A DNA stretch of 64,000 bases from contig DASZNF010000011.1 of the NCBI GenBank assembly GCA_035551355.1, positions 1-64,000 on the forward strand, read 5' to 3'. The first letter of the stretch is position 1, and each line of letters begins with the position of its first letter. The notes below the pieces were generated by a model. The model was not told the origin of the DNA. It searched no databases and saw only the letters and a program-made list of their open reading frames with translations. Below, piece by piece: positions 1 to 8,360 of this stretch. The position numbers and the translations under genes were made by a program. This stretch comes from DATATV01 sp035551355. GTDB lineage: Bacteria; Actinomycetota; Actinomycetes; Mycobacteriales; Pseudonocardiaceae.

Positions 1-318
1 ATCCTGGGCCGTTTCCTGGAGCACTCGCGGATCTTCCACTTCGAGGGCGCCGGCGAGTACTGGATCGGCAGCGCCGACATCATGCACCGCAACCTGGACC
101 GCCGGGTCGAGGTGCTGCTGCGGGTCAATCCGAAGCTGACCGAGCAGCTGGACGGCATCATGAACTCCGCGCTGGCCCCGTCGACCCGCTGCTGGATACT
201 CGAACCGGACGGCGTCTGGACACCGTCGCCGGAGCCGGGCAGCGGCGCCGGCCCGGTACGCGACCACCAGGCCGAGTGCCTGCGCCGGCACGCGGTCGCG
301 CTCGCGCCCGCCGAGTGA
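1..318 (+). CDS. ppk: Polyphosphate kinase 1, C-terminal fragment
   Basis: Only the last 105 codons are inside the window; the gene runs in from the left edge in frame 1 and stops with TGA at 316-318. The segment SADIMHRNLDRRVEVLLRV is the conserved C-terminal stretch of the PPK1 family, which makes polyphosphate from ATP reversibly with a phosphohistidine intermediate. The catalytic histidines lie outside the window. mutT1 follows 26 bases later on the same strand, the order seen in Mycobacterium tuberculosis (Rv2984-Rv2985). Family assignment is firm despite the truncation. Confidence 0.9.
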   Translation: MLGRFLEHSRIFHFEGAGEYWIGSADIMHRNLDRRVEVLLRVNPKLTEQLDGIMNSALAPSTRCWILEPDGVWTPSPEPGSGAGPVRDHQAECLRRHAVALAPAE

Positions 319-344
319 GGAACACGGGACCGGGCGACACCCAG

Positions 345-1313
345 ATGACCGACAACAAGAGCGACGACAAGACTGACGACGTGACGAACTACGCGAAGCC
401 GGACGTGGTGGCCGCCGGGGCGGTGCTGTGGCGCCCGGCCGCCGACGGCAGCCTGGAGACCGCCCTGGTGCACCGGCCGCGCTACGACGACTGGTCGCTG
501 CCCAAGGGCAAACTGGAGCCGGACGAGACGCTGCCCGCCTGCGCGGTGCGGGAAACCGAGGAGGAGACCGGTTTCCGGGCCGTGCTGGGCCGGCGGCTGC
601 CCGACGTGACCTACCAGGTGGGCAAACCCCCGGTGCGCAAGACCATCCAGTACTACGCCGGACACGCGGGGCTCGGGGCGTTCCAGGCCAACGACGAGGT
701 GGACCGGTTGTGCTGGCGGCCGGTGGCCGAGGCGGTGGATCGGTGCAGCTACGCCGACGATCAGGCGGTGCTGGCCGAGTTCAGCGCGGTGCCCGCGGAC
801 ACCGCGACCGTGCTGCTGGTCCGGCATGCCAAGGCGGGCAGTCGATCCACCTGGGATGACGCGGACGAGCTGCGGCCGCTCAGCACGGCCGGACAGGCCC
901 AGGAACGGGCGCTGCGGGATCTTCTGCCGTTGTACGGCCCCAAGGCCGTCCACGCGGCGCCCAGGGTGCGTTGCGAGCAAACGGTGGCCGGGGTCGCCGC
1001 GAATCTCGGAGTATCCGTCGAATCCGAACCGGCGTTGACCGAGGAAGCGCAGTTCTACGATCCGGCCACGGCCGCGCGGCGGTTGCGGGAACTGGTCCGC
1101 GGCGACGGTGCGGTGGTGGTGTGCAGCCAGGGCGGGGCCATTCCGGGGCTGATCAGCGGGCTGGCCAAGGAGTCCGGGCTGCCGCTGGGCCCGGAGCCGT
1201 TGCGGTGCAAGAAGGCCAGCGTGTGGGTGCTGTCCTTCGCGGCAGCGGCGCCGCACAGGTTGCTGGCCGCGGATTATCTGCCCAGTCCACTTCCCGCACC
1301 GAGAGTGGACTAA
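345..1313 (+). CDS. mutT1: MutT1-like Nudix hydrolase fused to histidine phosphatase
   Basis: A 322-residue two-domain protein. Residues about 20-150 are a Nudix domain with a complete box from G55 to F77 (GX5EX7REUXEEXGU pattern; REXXEE present). Residues about 155-320 are a histidine-phosphatase domain beginning LLVRHAKAG, with R160-H161 as the catalytic RH pair. Mycobacterial MutT1 has this architecture and hydrolyses 8-oxo-GTP, 8-oxo-dGTP and diadenosine polyphosphates, sanitising the nucleotide pool. The ATG at 345 was preferred over an upstream in-frame start at 276 because the longer form overlaps ppk and adds a low-complexity Arg/Ala stretch. Probably co-transcribed with ppk. Confidence 0.93.
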   Translation: MTDNKSDDKTDDVTNYAKPDVVAAGAVLWRPAADGSLETALVHRPRYDDWSLPKGKLEPDETLPACAVRETEEETGFRAVLGRRLPDVTYQVGKPPVRKTIQYYAGHAGLGAFQANDEVDRLCWRPVAEAVDRCSYADDQAVLAEFSAVPADTATVLLVRHAKAGSRSTWDDADELRPLSTAGQAQERALRDLLPLYGPKAVHAAPRVRCEQTVAGVAANLGVSVESEPALTEEAQFYDPATAARRLRELVRGDGAVVVCSQGGAIPGLISGLAKESGLPLGPEPLRCKKASVWVLSFAAAAPHRLLAADYLPSPLPAPRVD

Positions 1314-1335
1314 AAGCCCCCAGGACAGACATATT

Positions 1336-1366
1336 GCGGGCCCGGCGCTGGTTGCGCCGGGCCCGC
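1336..1366. terminator. Bidirectional hairpin between mutT1 and hupB
   Basis: Perfect 13-bp inverted repeat, arms 1336-1348 and 1354-1366, with a 5-nt loop, between the convergent ends of mutT1 (1313) and hupB (1403). There is no long U tract, which is common for GC-rich actinobacterial terminators. Confidence 0.75.
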
Positions 1367-1402
1367 CTGTTATGTCACAGAACCAACAGAGCAATACGGA
1401 CG

Positions 1403-2017
1403 TTACTTCTTGCGCGTGGTCCGCTTCGCCGTGGTGGCCTTCGGAGCCGCCTTCGCCGCGGTCGACCGGGTGGTGGTCTTCTTGGCCGCGGTGGCCTTGG
1501 CGGCGGTGGCCTTCGGGGCCGCCTTGGTCGTGGTCTTGGCCGCGGCAGCCTTCTTCGGCGCCGCCTTGGTGGTGGCCGCCTTCGTCGCGGTGGCCTTCGC
1601 GGCGGTGCCGCGGGTGGCCGGACGCGAGGACGCGGCGGCGGTCCGGGTGGTGCGAGTGGTGGTGCCACGCGTGGCGGGGGCCGAGGTGCTACGGCTGGCG
1701 GCCGTGGCCCGAGCCTTCGCGGCGGAGACCCGCGGCAGCTTCTTGGCGCCGCTGATGACCTCCTTGAAGGTGGTGCCCGCGCGGAAAGCAGGCACGTTGG
1801 TCTTCTTCACCTTCACCGTCTCACCGGTGCGCGGGTTGCGCGCGGTACGCGCGGCGCGGGCGCGCTTCTCGAACACGCCGAAACCGGTGATGTTCACCTT
1901 CTCGCCGGTGTTGACCGTGCGGACGATGACGTCGACCAGACCGTCAACCGCGTCGCCGGCCGCCTTCTTGTCGCCAAGACGTTCGGAGAGTGCCTCGATG
2001 AGTTGGGCCTTGTTCAC
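1403..2017 (-). CDS. hupB: HU-family DNA-binding protein with lysine/alanine-rich tail
   Basis: A 204-residue histone-like protein. Residues 1-90 are a classic HU fold starting VNKAQLIEALSERLGDKKAA, with the DNA-binding arm region around ARNPRTGETVKVKK. From about residue 100 the protein is a long basic low-complexity tail of Ala, Lys, Thr and Arg repeats (KAAPKKAAAAK-like), as in actinobacterial HupB/HupS, which compacts DNA and resembles eukaryotic histone H1. The GTG at 2017 is chosen because it is preceded by GGAGGGACTAACA and aligns with the usual HU N-terminus; the longer upstream frame is spurious. Its place beside mutT1 and leuD matches the mycobacterial gene order. Confidence 0.95.
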   Translation of the reverse strand: MNKAQLIEALSERLGDKKAAGDAVDGLVDVIVRTVNTGEKVNITGFGVFEKRARAARTARNPRTGETVKVKKTNVPAFRAGTTFKEVISGAKKLPRVSAAKARATAASRSTSAPATRGTTTRTTRTAAASSRPATRGTAAKATATKAATTKAAPKKAAAAKTTTKAAPKATAAKATAAKKTTTRSTAAKAAPKATTAKRTTRKK

Positions 2018-2195
2018 TGTTAGTCCCTCCAGAGACCACACTGATACTTGCGTGCGACCCCCATTGGGCCGACTGCACGCAACGTTAGGCCCATAGCAAC
2101 ACAAATGCCATGCGCCACGCCCAATTTTTCTGTTGTAACCCGTCGATTCCCCTCTACCGAGGGATGATTCCGGCCTTCCGACCGGCCGGGAAGGG

Positions 2196-2230
2196 CGACT
2201 GGATTCCCTGCCGCGCAGGGAATCCAGTCG
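2196..2230 (-). terminator. Terminator-like hairpin after leuD
   Basis: Perfect 15-bp stem (2196-2210 with 2216-2230, 5-nt loop) just beyond the leuD stop at 2238. It probably ends the leuCD transcript before the hupB promoter region. A smaller imperfect hairpin lies next to it at about 2171-2192. Confidence 0.75.
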
Positions 2231-2237
2231 GCCAATA

Positions 2238-2840
2238 TCACCCGGAAGTGGACACCCGCACAGCTGGCTTCCAGCTTGGCCGCCGACCTTCGAACTCGCT
2301 GATGTCGTTGGCGTTTCGCAAGGTCAGGGCGATGTCGTCCAGCCCTTCCAGTAGCCGCCAACGGGTGTAGTCGTCGATCTCGAAGGGACAGACGAAGTCC
2401 TTGGCGCGCACCGTCTTGTCGTTGAGATCGACGGTCACCTCCGTGCCCGGCTCGTTCTCCAGCAGCTTCCACAGCAACTCGATGTCGGACTGGTCACACT
2501 GGGCCGCCAGCAGGCCGCCTTTGCCCGCGTTGCCGCGGAAGATGTCGGCGAACCGCGCGGAGATCACCACCCGGAAGCCGTAGTCGTGCAGCGCCCATAC
2601 GGCGTGCTCACGGGAGGAACCGGTGCCGAAGTCCGGTCCGGCCACCAGCACGCTGCCGTGCGCGAAGTCCTGCTGGTTCAGGATGAACTGCTCATCGCCG
2701 CGCCAGGCGGCGAACAGGCCGTCCTCGAAACCGGTGCGGGTGACCCGCTTGAGGTAGACGGCCGGGATGATCTGATCGGTGTCCACGTTGGACCGCCGCA
2801 GCGGGACGCCGACACCGGTGTGCGAGGTGAACGGTTCCAT
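2238..2840 (-). CDS. leuD: 3-isopropylmalate dehydratase small subunit
   Basis: 200 residues, the normal LeuD length. It begins MEPFTSHTGVGVPLRRSNVD, followed by TDQIIPAVYLKRVTRTGFE and the substrate-recognition segment GPDFGTGSSREHAVWAL. With LeuC it forms isopropylmalate isomerase, converting 2-isopropylmalate to 3-isopropylmalate in leucine synthesis. The ATG at 2840 is used because ten upstream in-frame residues lack family similarity. It lies 16 bases downstream of leuC in the same transcription unit. Confidence 0.96.
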   Translation of the reverse strand: MEPFTSHTGVGVPLRRSNVDTDQIIPAVYLKRVTRTGFEDGLFAAWRGDEQFILNQQDFAHGSVLVAGPDFGTGSSREHAVWALHDYGFRVVISARFADIFRGNAGKGGLLAAQCDQSDIELLWKLLENEPGTEVTVDLNDKTVRAKDFVCPFEIDDYTRWRLLEGLDDIALTLRNANDISEFEGRRPSWKPAVRVSTSG

Positions 2841-2856
2841 GGTCGTAGTACCCCTT

Positions 2857-4260
<1,404 letters not shown>

Positions 4261-4292
4261 CGCTCCTCCTACGTGAACTTCATTGACAGCTC

Positions 4293-4346
4293 GGGAAAAA
4301 TCCCATCTGGTGGACTTCCCATGATTCGGGAAGCTAGTATCGCTAC
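4293..4346. promoter_or_regulatory. leuC/IclR divergent promoter region with two inverted repeats
   Basis: The gap holds GGGA-AAAA-TCCC (4293-4304) and CTTCCC-N7-GGGAAG (4315-4333), candidate operators for the adjacent IclR protein. TGGACT (4311-4316) and TAGTAT (4335-4340), spaced 18 bp, fit a promoter that would start transcription at or next to the GTG at 4347. The assignment is by inspection; in Streptomyces and Corynebacterium the IclR proteins NdgR/LtbR control leuCD from the same place. Confidence 0.5.
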
Positions 4347-5048
4347 GTGGGACAGCATAGCGGGATCGGTGTTCTGGACAAGGCAGTGGCCGTACTGCAG
4401 GCGATCGCCAAGGAGCCCTGTGGTCTGGCCGAACTGTGCAACCGCACGGGTTTGCCGAGGGCGACCGCGCACAGACTGGCGGTAGGCCTGGAAACCCACC
4501 GCCTGCTGCGCCGCGGTCCCGACGGCCGCTGGCGTCCGGGCGCCGCTCTGGCCGAACTGGCCGGCGGAGCCACGGATCCCCTGCTGGAAGCGGCATCCTC
4601 GGTGCTACCCAGGTTGCGGGACATCACCGGCGAGAGCGTTCAGTTGTACCGCCGCGATGGCATGCAACGAGTCTGCGTCCTGTCGGCCGAGCCGCCAAGC
4701 GGCCTGCGCGACACCGTCCCCGTGGGGTCCCGCCTGCCCATGACGGCCGGGTCCGGCGCCAAGGTCCTGGCCGCCTGGGCCGACCAGGCGACCCAGCGCG
4801 CCATCCTGTCCGATGCCGTCTTCGGCGAACGGATCCTGCTGGAGGTCCGCCGACGGGGCTGGGCCCAGAGCGTGGCCGAACGAGAGCCCGGCGTAGCCAG
4901 CGTTTCCGCGCCGGTGCGGGACGGTTCGGGCCAAGTAGTCGCGGCCATCTCCGTCAGCGGCCCTGTGGACCGCATAGGCCGCCGCCCGGGCGTCCGCTGG
5001 GCGGCCGACCTACTGGCCGCGGCCGAGGCGCTCCAAAACCGGCTGTAG
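4347..5048 (+). CDS. ndgR: IclR-family regulator of leucine biosynthesis (NdgR/LtbR type)
   Basis: 233 residues. Residues 1-65 form the winged helix (ILDKAV-like start, GLAELCNRTGLPRATAHRLA recognition helix region) and residues about 75-233 the IclR effector domain. It is divergent from leuCD, exactly as the Streptomyces NdgR and Corynebacterium LtbR regulators and M. tuberculosis Rv2989 are. Those proteins repress or modulate leuCD and other amino-acid genes. The start is GTG with no good Shine-Dalgarno but a -10-like TAGTAT six bases upstream, so translation is probably leaderless. The target is inferred from position. Confidence 0.85.
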   Translation: MGQHSGIGVLDKAVAVLQAIAKEPCGLAELCNRTGLPRATAHRLAVGLETHRLLRRGPDGRWRPGAALAELAGGATDPLLEAASSVLPRLRDITGESVQLYRRDGMQRVCVLSAEPPSGLRDTVPVGSRLPMTAGSGAKVLAAWADQATQRAILSDAVFGERILLEVRRRGWAQSVAEREPGVASVSAPVRDGSGQVVAAISVSGPVDRIGRRPGVRWAADLLAAAEALQNRL

Positions 5049-5656
5049 CCAGGGGTCCCGGTGCCACAGTCGGCGCGCGAACTCGCGCGGACCGAGAGGA
5101 TCGCGTTGGGACGCCGGTCCGCTCAGGCCGACGGAATCGCGACCCGACCTCGCCCCGACTGACAAACCGGCCCGCTCCGGCGCAGGCTCACCTGGATCAG
5201 CGGTTCCGCCGGGGCCCGGCCCGGCCGACATTTGGGCGGCGCGCCGGGCCGACAGGGGGCCAAAGTCGTTCGGCAAAGGTTTGCGGCGGAGGTTCGGGCA
5301 AGCACCAATGCGACGCTCGCGAAGGTCAACGAGTCGGATATCGGCAAATATGGGCAACGACGACGCTCCCCCCGGCGGCCTCGCCCACCCAAATGACCAA
5401 GCAACCCAATGACCACACGAAGGCGAACCCAAGCGACGAAGCGAGGACTAACTCAAGCGAGCCCAACGAATACGACCACCGCGAAAGATGACCACGCCAA
5501 AAAAGGCGAAGGCGAAGCCGAGCAGCGAAGGCGAAGCCGAGCAGGGGGCCGTGGGGGCGAAGCCCCCACACAGCGGGGGTGCGGGGGTCGCCCCCCGCTA
5601 CAAACGCGGAAAGAGCCCCGTCTGCGCACTCCGCAGACAGGGCTCTCCCACTCTTG
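5049..5656. other. Gene-poor spacer with tandem repeat and clustered hairpins
   Basis: No convincing gene is seen. The segment about 5390-5510 is purine-rich and less GC-rich than its surroundings. A 19-bp unit (CGAAGGCGAAGCCGAGCAG) is repeated head to tail at 5507-5525 and 5526-5544. It is followed by GTGGGGGC-GAA-GCCCCCAC (5551-5569) and a second 8-bp-stem hairpin (5572-5579 with 5592-5599). Minus-strand frames here (for example 5326-5571) only translate the repeats. Candidate interspersed repeat or relic; function unknown. Confidence 0.55.
5612..5646 (-). terminator. tRNA-Glu transcript terminator hairpin
   Basis: Stem AGAGCCC/GGGCTCT (5612-5618 with 5640-5646) continued by GTCTGCG/CGCAGAC-type pairing around a short loop. 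It starts 11 bases beyond the 3' end of tRNA-Glu on the same strand. Confidence 0.8.
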
Positions 5657-5729
5657 TAGCCCCGATGGGATTCGAACCCACGCTACCGCCTTGAGAGGGC
5701 GGCGTCCTAGGCCACTAGACGACGGGGCC
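5657..5729 (-). tRNA. tRNA-Glu (CTC anticodon)
   Basis: A 73-nt cloverleaf reads on the minus strand. The acceptor stem is GGCCCCG/CGGGGCT with discriminator A, the anticodon stem is CCGCC/GGCGG around loop CTCTCAA (anticodon CTC), and the T arm is GTGGG-TTCGAAT-CCCAT. No encoded CCA. It is paired with tRNA-Gln just upstream, and the gltX gene for glutamyl-tRNA synthetase is close by. Confidence 0.95.
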
Positions 5730-5760
5730 ATGAGTACAGTGAATCGCTTCACTTAACTCG

Positions 5761-5832
5761 CTGGGGTACCAGGACTCGAACCTAGACTAACTGAACCAGA
5801 ATCAGTCGTGCTGCCAATTACACCATACCCCA
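5761..5832 (-). tRNA. tRNA-Gln (CTG anticodon)
   Basis: A 72-nt cloverleaf on the minus strand with acceptor TGGGGTA/TACCCCA and discriminator G. The anticodon loop contains CTG and the T loop GTTCGAGTC. It is first in a two-tRNA transcript (Gln then Glu). In this lineage Gln-tRNA is made by mischarging with GltX followed by GatCAB, and both are encoded in this window. Confidence 0.95.
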
Positions 5833-5889
5833 ACAGGATAGCCGGGCCTCGCGGGGGTGATCCCTGCGTGGTCCGCCTGCCGGAGTTGA

Positions 5890-5918
5890 ATAGTAGACCA
5901 GGCTCCCCCGCGAACAAA
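5890..5918 (-). promoter_or_regulatory. Probable promoter of the tRNA-Gln/Glu unit
   Basis: On the minus strand TTTGTT (5913-5918) and TACTAT (5890-5895) are spaced 17 bp, about 57 bases before the tRNA-Gln 5' end. The -10 is a good match; the -35 is weak. Confidence 0.45.
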
Positions 5919-5936
5919 AACCGGCCCCCGGCATGA

Positions 5937-6698
5937 TCAGCGCAGGACCAGGTCCAGTTCGCAGACCAGCAGCTCAGGCAGCTTGTCGAGACCGTCGATC
6001 ATGGACACTCCGGCCGGCAGCGCGCCGGTGGCGGGCCCGGGTCTGTGCAGCCATACGCCGGCCAGTCCGGCGTCGCGGGCGCCGATGGCGTCGAGATCCA
6101 GCCGGTCGCCGACGTGGGCTACCTGGCCGGGTGGGAAGCCGAGTTTCTCGCAGGCCGTGTGGAAAATCACCGGATCGGGTTTGGCGGCGCCGAGTTCGCC
6201 GGCGATCACCACTTCGTCGATGTATGCGGCCACGCCCAGGTCGGCGAGTTTGGCTCGTTGGTAGGGGCCGGACGCGTTGGTGACCACGGCGATGCGCACT
6301 TTGGCCGCGGCCAGCCATTCGAGACAGGGCAGGGCGTCGTCGAAGGGTGTCCAACTTCGACGCATGGCTCGTTCGCGCAGCCGCTCCCGGCGGATGGCTT
6401 CGGCGTCGTCGACGATCTCTCCGAGGCACGCGAAGAATTCCTTGGTGCGCTGCCAGCGCATCGTGTCGGAGTCGATCTCGCCGGCCACGACCCGGGCGAC
6501 TTGTTCGTCGGTGACCTGTTTCCACAGCGGCCAGGCGTCGTCGTGGCCGATCATCGCGCGCAGCGCACCGCGTACCGCGGAGGTGTGGTCCACCAGCGTG
6601 TCATCGACGTCGAGGCACACGGCGCGTACGCCGGGTAGCACTTCCCCCGCCGTCCGCGCGTGTCGAGCTGGCAGGGCACTCGCGGGCGCAAACGTCAC
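5937..6698 (-). CDS. HAD-superfamily hydrolase
   Basis: 253 residues with the HAD nucleophile motif LDVDDTLVD (D30, D32), a helical cap, the Ser/Thr motif VVTNAS and the C-terminal GELGAAKPDP…HVGDRLDLD motif. The family hydrolyses small phosphorylated metabolites; the substrate cannot be told from sequence. The start codon is GTG at 6698 with a TAACCT hexamer 6 bases upstream (6705-6710), suggesting a leaderless transcript. It lies between the tRNAs and gltX on the same strand as both. Confidence 0.88.
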   Translation of the reverse strand: MTFAPASALPARHARTAGEVLPGVRAVCLDVDDTLVDHTSAVRGALRAMIGHDDAWPLWKQVTDEQVARVVAGEIDSDTMRWQRTKEFFACLGEIVDDAEAIRRERLRERAMRRSWTPFDDALPCLEWLAAAKVRIAVVTNASGPYQRAKLADLGVAAYIDEVVIAGELGAAKPDPVIFHTACEKLGFPPGQVAHVGDRLDLDAIGARDAGLAGVWLHRPGPATGALPAGVSMIDGLDKLPELLVCELDLVLR

Positions 6699-6762
6699 CG
6701 GGCGAGGTTAGTCGTGAATCAGTTGGCTCCGATTCGGCCGAATCGGTGAACTCTGGGGTGAT

Positions 6763-8259
6763 TTAACCGGCATCAAGTGCGCTGCGTATCCGGCCGAGGC
6801 TGCGGTCGGCGCCGAGCAGCTCCATGGATTCGTACAACGGCGGCGACACGGTGCGCCCGGTGACTGCGACGCGTACCGGTGCGAATGCCTTGCGTGGCTT
6901 GAGACCCAGCCCGTCGACCAGCGCTTCCTTGAGCGCATTCTCGATATTCGGCGCGGTCCATTCGGTCAGCGACTCAAGTGCGGCAAGCGAAGCGGCGAGC
7001 ACGGGTTGCGCATCGGGGCCAAGCGCCTTGGCGGCGGAGTCCGCCTCCGGTGCGAAGGAATCGTCGGCGACGAACAGGAATCCGAGCATGCCGACCGCCT
7101 CGCTGAGCACGGTGACCCGTTCCTGCACCAGCGGCGCGATCGCGCGCAATGTGGTCAGCTGCTGCTCGTCGGGCGTTTCCGGCAGCAGTTTCGCGGCGGC
7201 CAGATAGGGCAGCACGCGGCGCACGAACTCCTCGGCGGGCAGCGCCCGTACGTGCGCGGCGTTGATCGCCTCGGCCTTTTTCAGGTCGAACCGCGCCATG
7301 TTGGCGTTGACCTGCGTGACATCGAATGCCTCGACCATTTCGGCCAGGCTGAACACATCCCGGTCCTCGGCGATGGACCAGCCGAGGAGGGCAAGATAGT
7401 TCAGCAGTCCTTCGGGCAGGAATCCGCGCTCCCGGTAGCGGAACAGGTTGGATTCGGGGTCCCGCTTGGACAGTTTGCGGTTGCCTTCGCCGCGCACCAG
7501 CGGCAGGTGGGCGAACCTCGGAGTGAAGTCGGTGACGCCGATGCGGCGCAGCGACGAGTACAGCGCGATCTGCCGCGGCGTGGAGGGCAGCAGGTCTTCG
7601 CCGCGCAGCACGTGGGTGATGCCCATCAGCGCGTCGTCCACCGGGTTGGTCAGCGTGTACAGCGGGGTTCCGTTGGCCCGCACCAGAACCGGGTCGGGCA
7701 CGTTGGCGGAGTGGAAGCTGATCTCGCCGCGCACCAGGTCGTCGAACGACAGGTCGTCCTCACGAATCCGCAGGCGCAGCACGGGTTCCCGGCCCTCGGC
7801 CCGGAACGCGGCGCGCTGGTCGCCGGTGAGGTCGCGGTCGAAGTTGTCGTAGCCGAGCTTGGGGTCGCGGCCCGCGGCGCGGTGCCGGGCGTCGACCTCC
7901 TCGTTGGTGGAGAACGACTCGTACAGCTCGCCCGCGTCCAGCAGCCGCTTGGCCATGTCGGCGTAGATCTCGCCGCGCAGGCTCTGCCGGTAGGGCCCGT
8001 TGGGGCCGCCCACCTCGGGGCCCTCGTCCCAGTCCAGGCCCAGCCAGTGCAGCGCGTCCAGCAGCGCGGCGTAGCTCTCCTCGGAGTCCCGCGAAGCGTC
8101 GGTGTCCTCGATGCGGAACACCAGTCGGCCGCCGCTGTGCCGGGCGAAGGCCCAGTTGAACAGCGCGGTCCGGATCAGCCCGACGTGCGGGGTTCCGGTG
8201 GGGGACGGCGAGAAGCGGACGCGCACGGGGGCGTCGGCTGCGGTGTCTGGCGTGGTCAT
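6763..8259 (-). CDS. gltX: Glutamyl-tRNA synthetase
   Basis: 498 residues, class I synthetase. The HIGH-like signature is SPTGTPHVGL (about residues 19-28) and the KMSKS-like signature is RKLSKRD; FRIEDTDASRDSEESY is the usual GluRS segment. It charges tRNA-Glu and, because GatCAB is present, probably also tRNA-Gln. The ATG at 8259 is preceded by GGAG seven bases away; an in-frame GTG at 8280 lacks a site. The position next to tRNA-Glu/Gln matches mycobacteria. Confidence 0.96.
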   Translation of the reverse strand: MTTPDTAADAPVRVRFSPSPTGTPHVGLIRTALFNWAFARHSGGRLVFRIEDTDASRDSEESYAALLDALHWLGLDWDEGPEVGGPNGPYRQSLRGEIYADMAKRLLDAGELYESFSTNEEVDARHRAAGRDPKLGYDNFDRDLTGDQRAAFRAEGREPVLRLRIREDDLSFDDLVRGEISFHSANVPDPVLVRANGTPLYTLTNPVDDALMGITHVLRGEDLLPSTPRQIALYSSLRRIGVTDFTPRFAHLPLVRGEGNRKLSKRDPESNLFRYRERGFLPEGLLNYLALLGWSIAEDRDVFSLAEMVEAFDVTQVNANMARFDLKKAEAINAAHVRALPAEEFVRRVLPYLAAAKLLPETPDEQQLTTLRAIAPLVQERVTVLSEAVGMLGFLFVADDSFAPEADSAAKALGPDAQPVLAASLAALESLTEWTAPNIENALKEALVDGLGLKPRKAFAPVRVAVTGRTVSPPLYESMELLGADRSLGRIRSALDAG

Positions 8260-8327
8260 GGCGGCTCCAAGCGTAGCCACCCGGACAGAGGTTGACGCCA
8301 GTGGCCGACGGGTGCACCCTGTACTTA

Positions 8328-8343
8328 TTCAACTACCGTTGAA
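8328..8343. promoter_or_regulatory. 16-bp inverted repeat upstream of the FAD monooxygenase
   Basis: TTCAAC-TACC-GTTGAA is a perfect 6-bp dyad with a 4-bp spacer, 17 bases before the ATG at 8361. Its form suits a TetR- or MarR-type operator. No such regulator is encoded in the window. Confidence 0.45.
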
Positions 8344-8360
8344 AAACTAGGGAGGAAGCC

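Noticed and set aside
1403..1700. Repetitive sequence within the end of hupB
   Set aside because: It encodes the Ala/Lys/Thr-rich tail normal for actinobacterial HU proteins and is not a separate repeat element.
5326..5571. An 81-codon minus-strand frame in the spacer before the tRNAs
   Set aside because: It translates the 19-bp repeat and G-run hairpins into repeated Leu-Arg residues. No start site or homology is evident.
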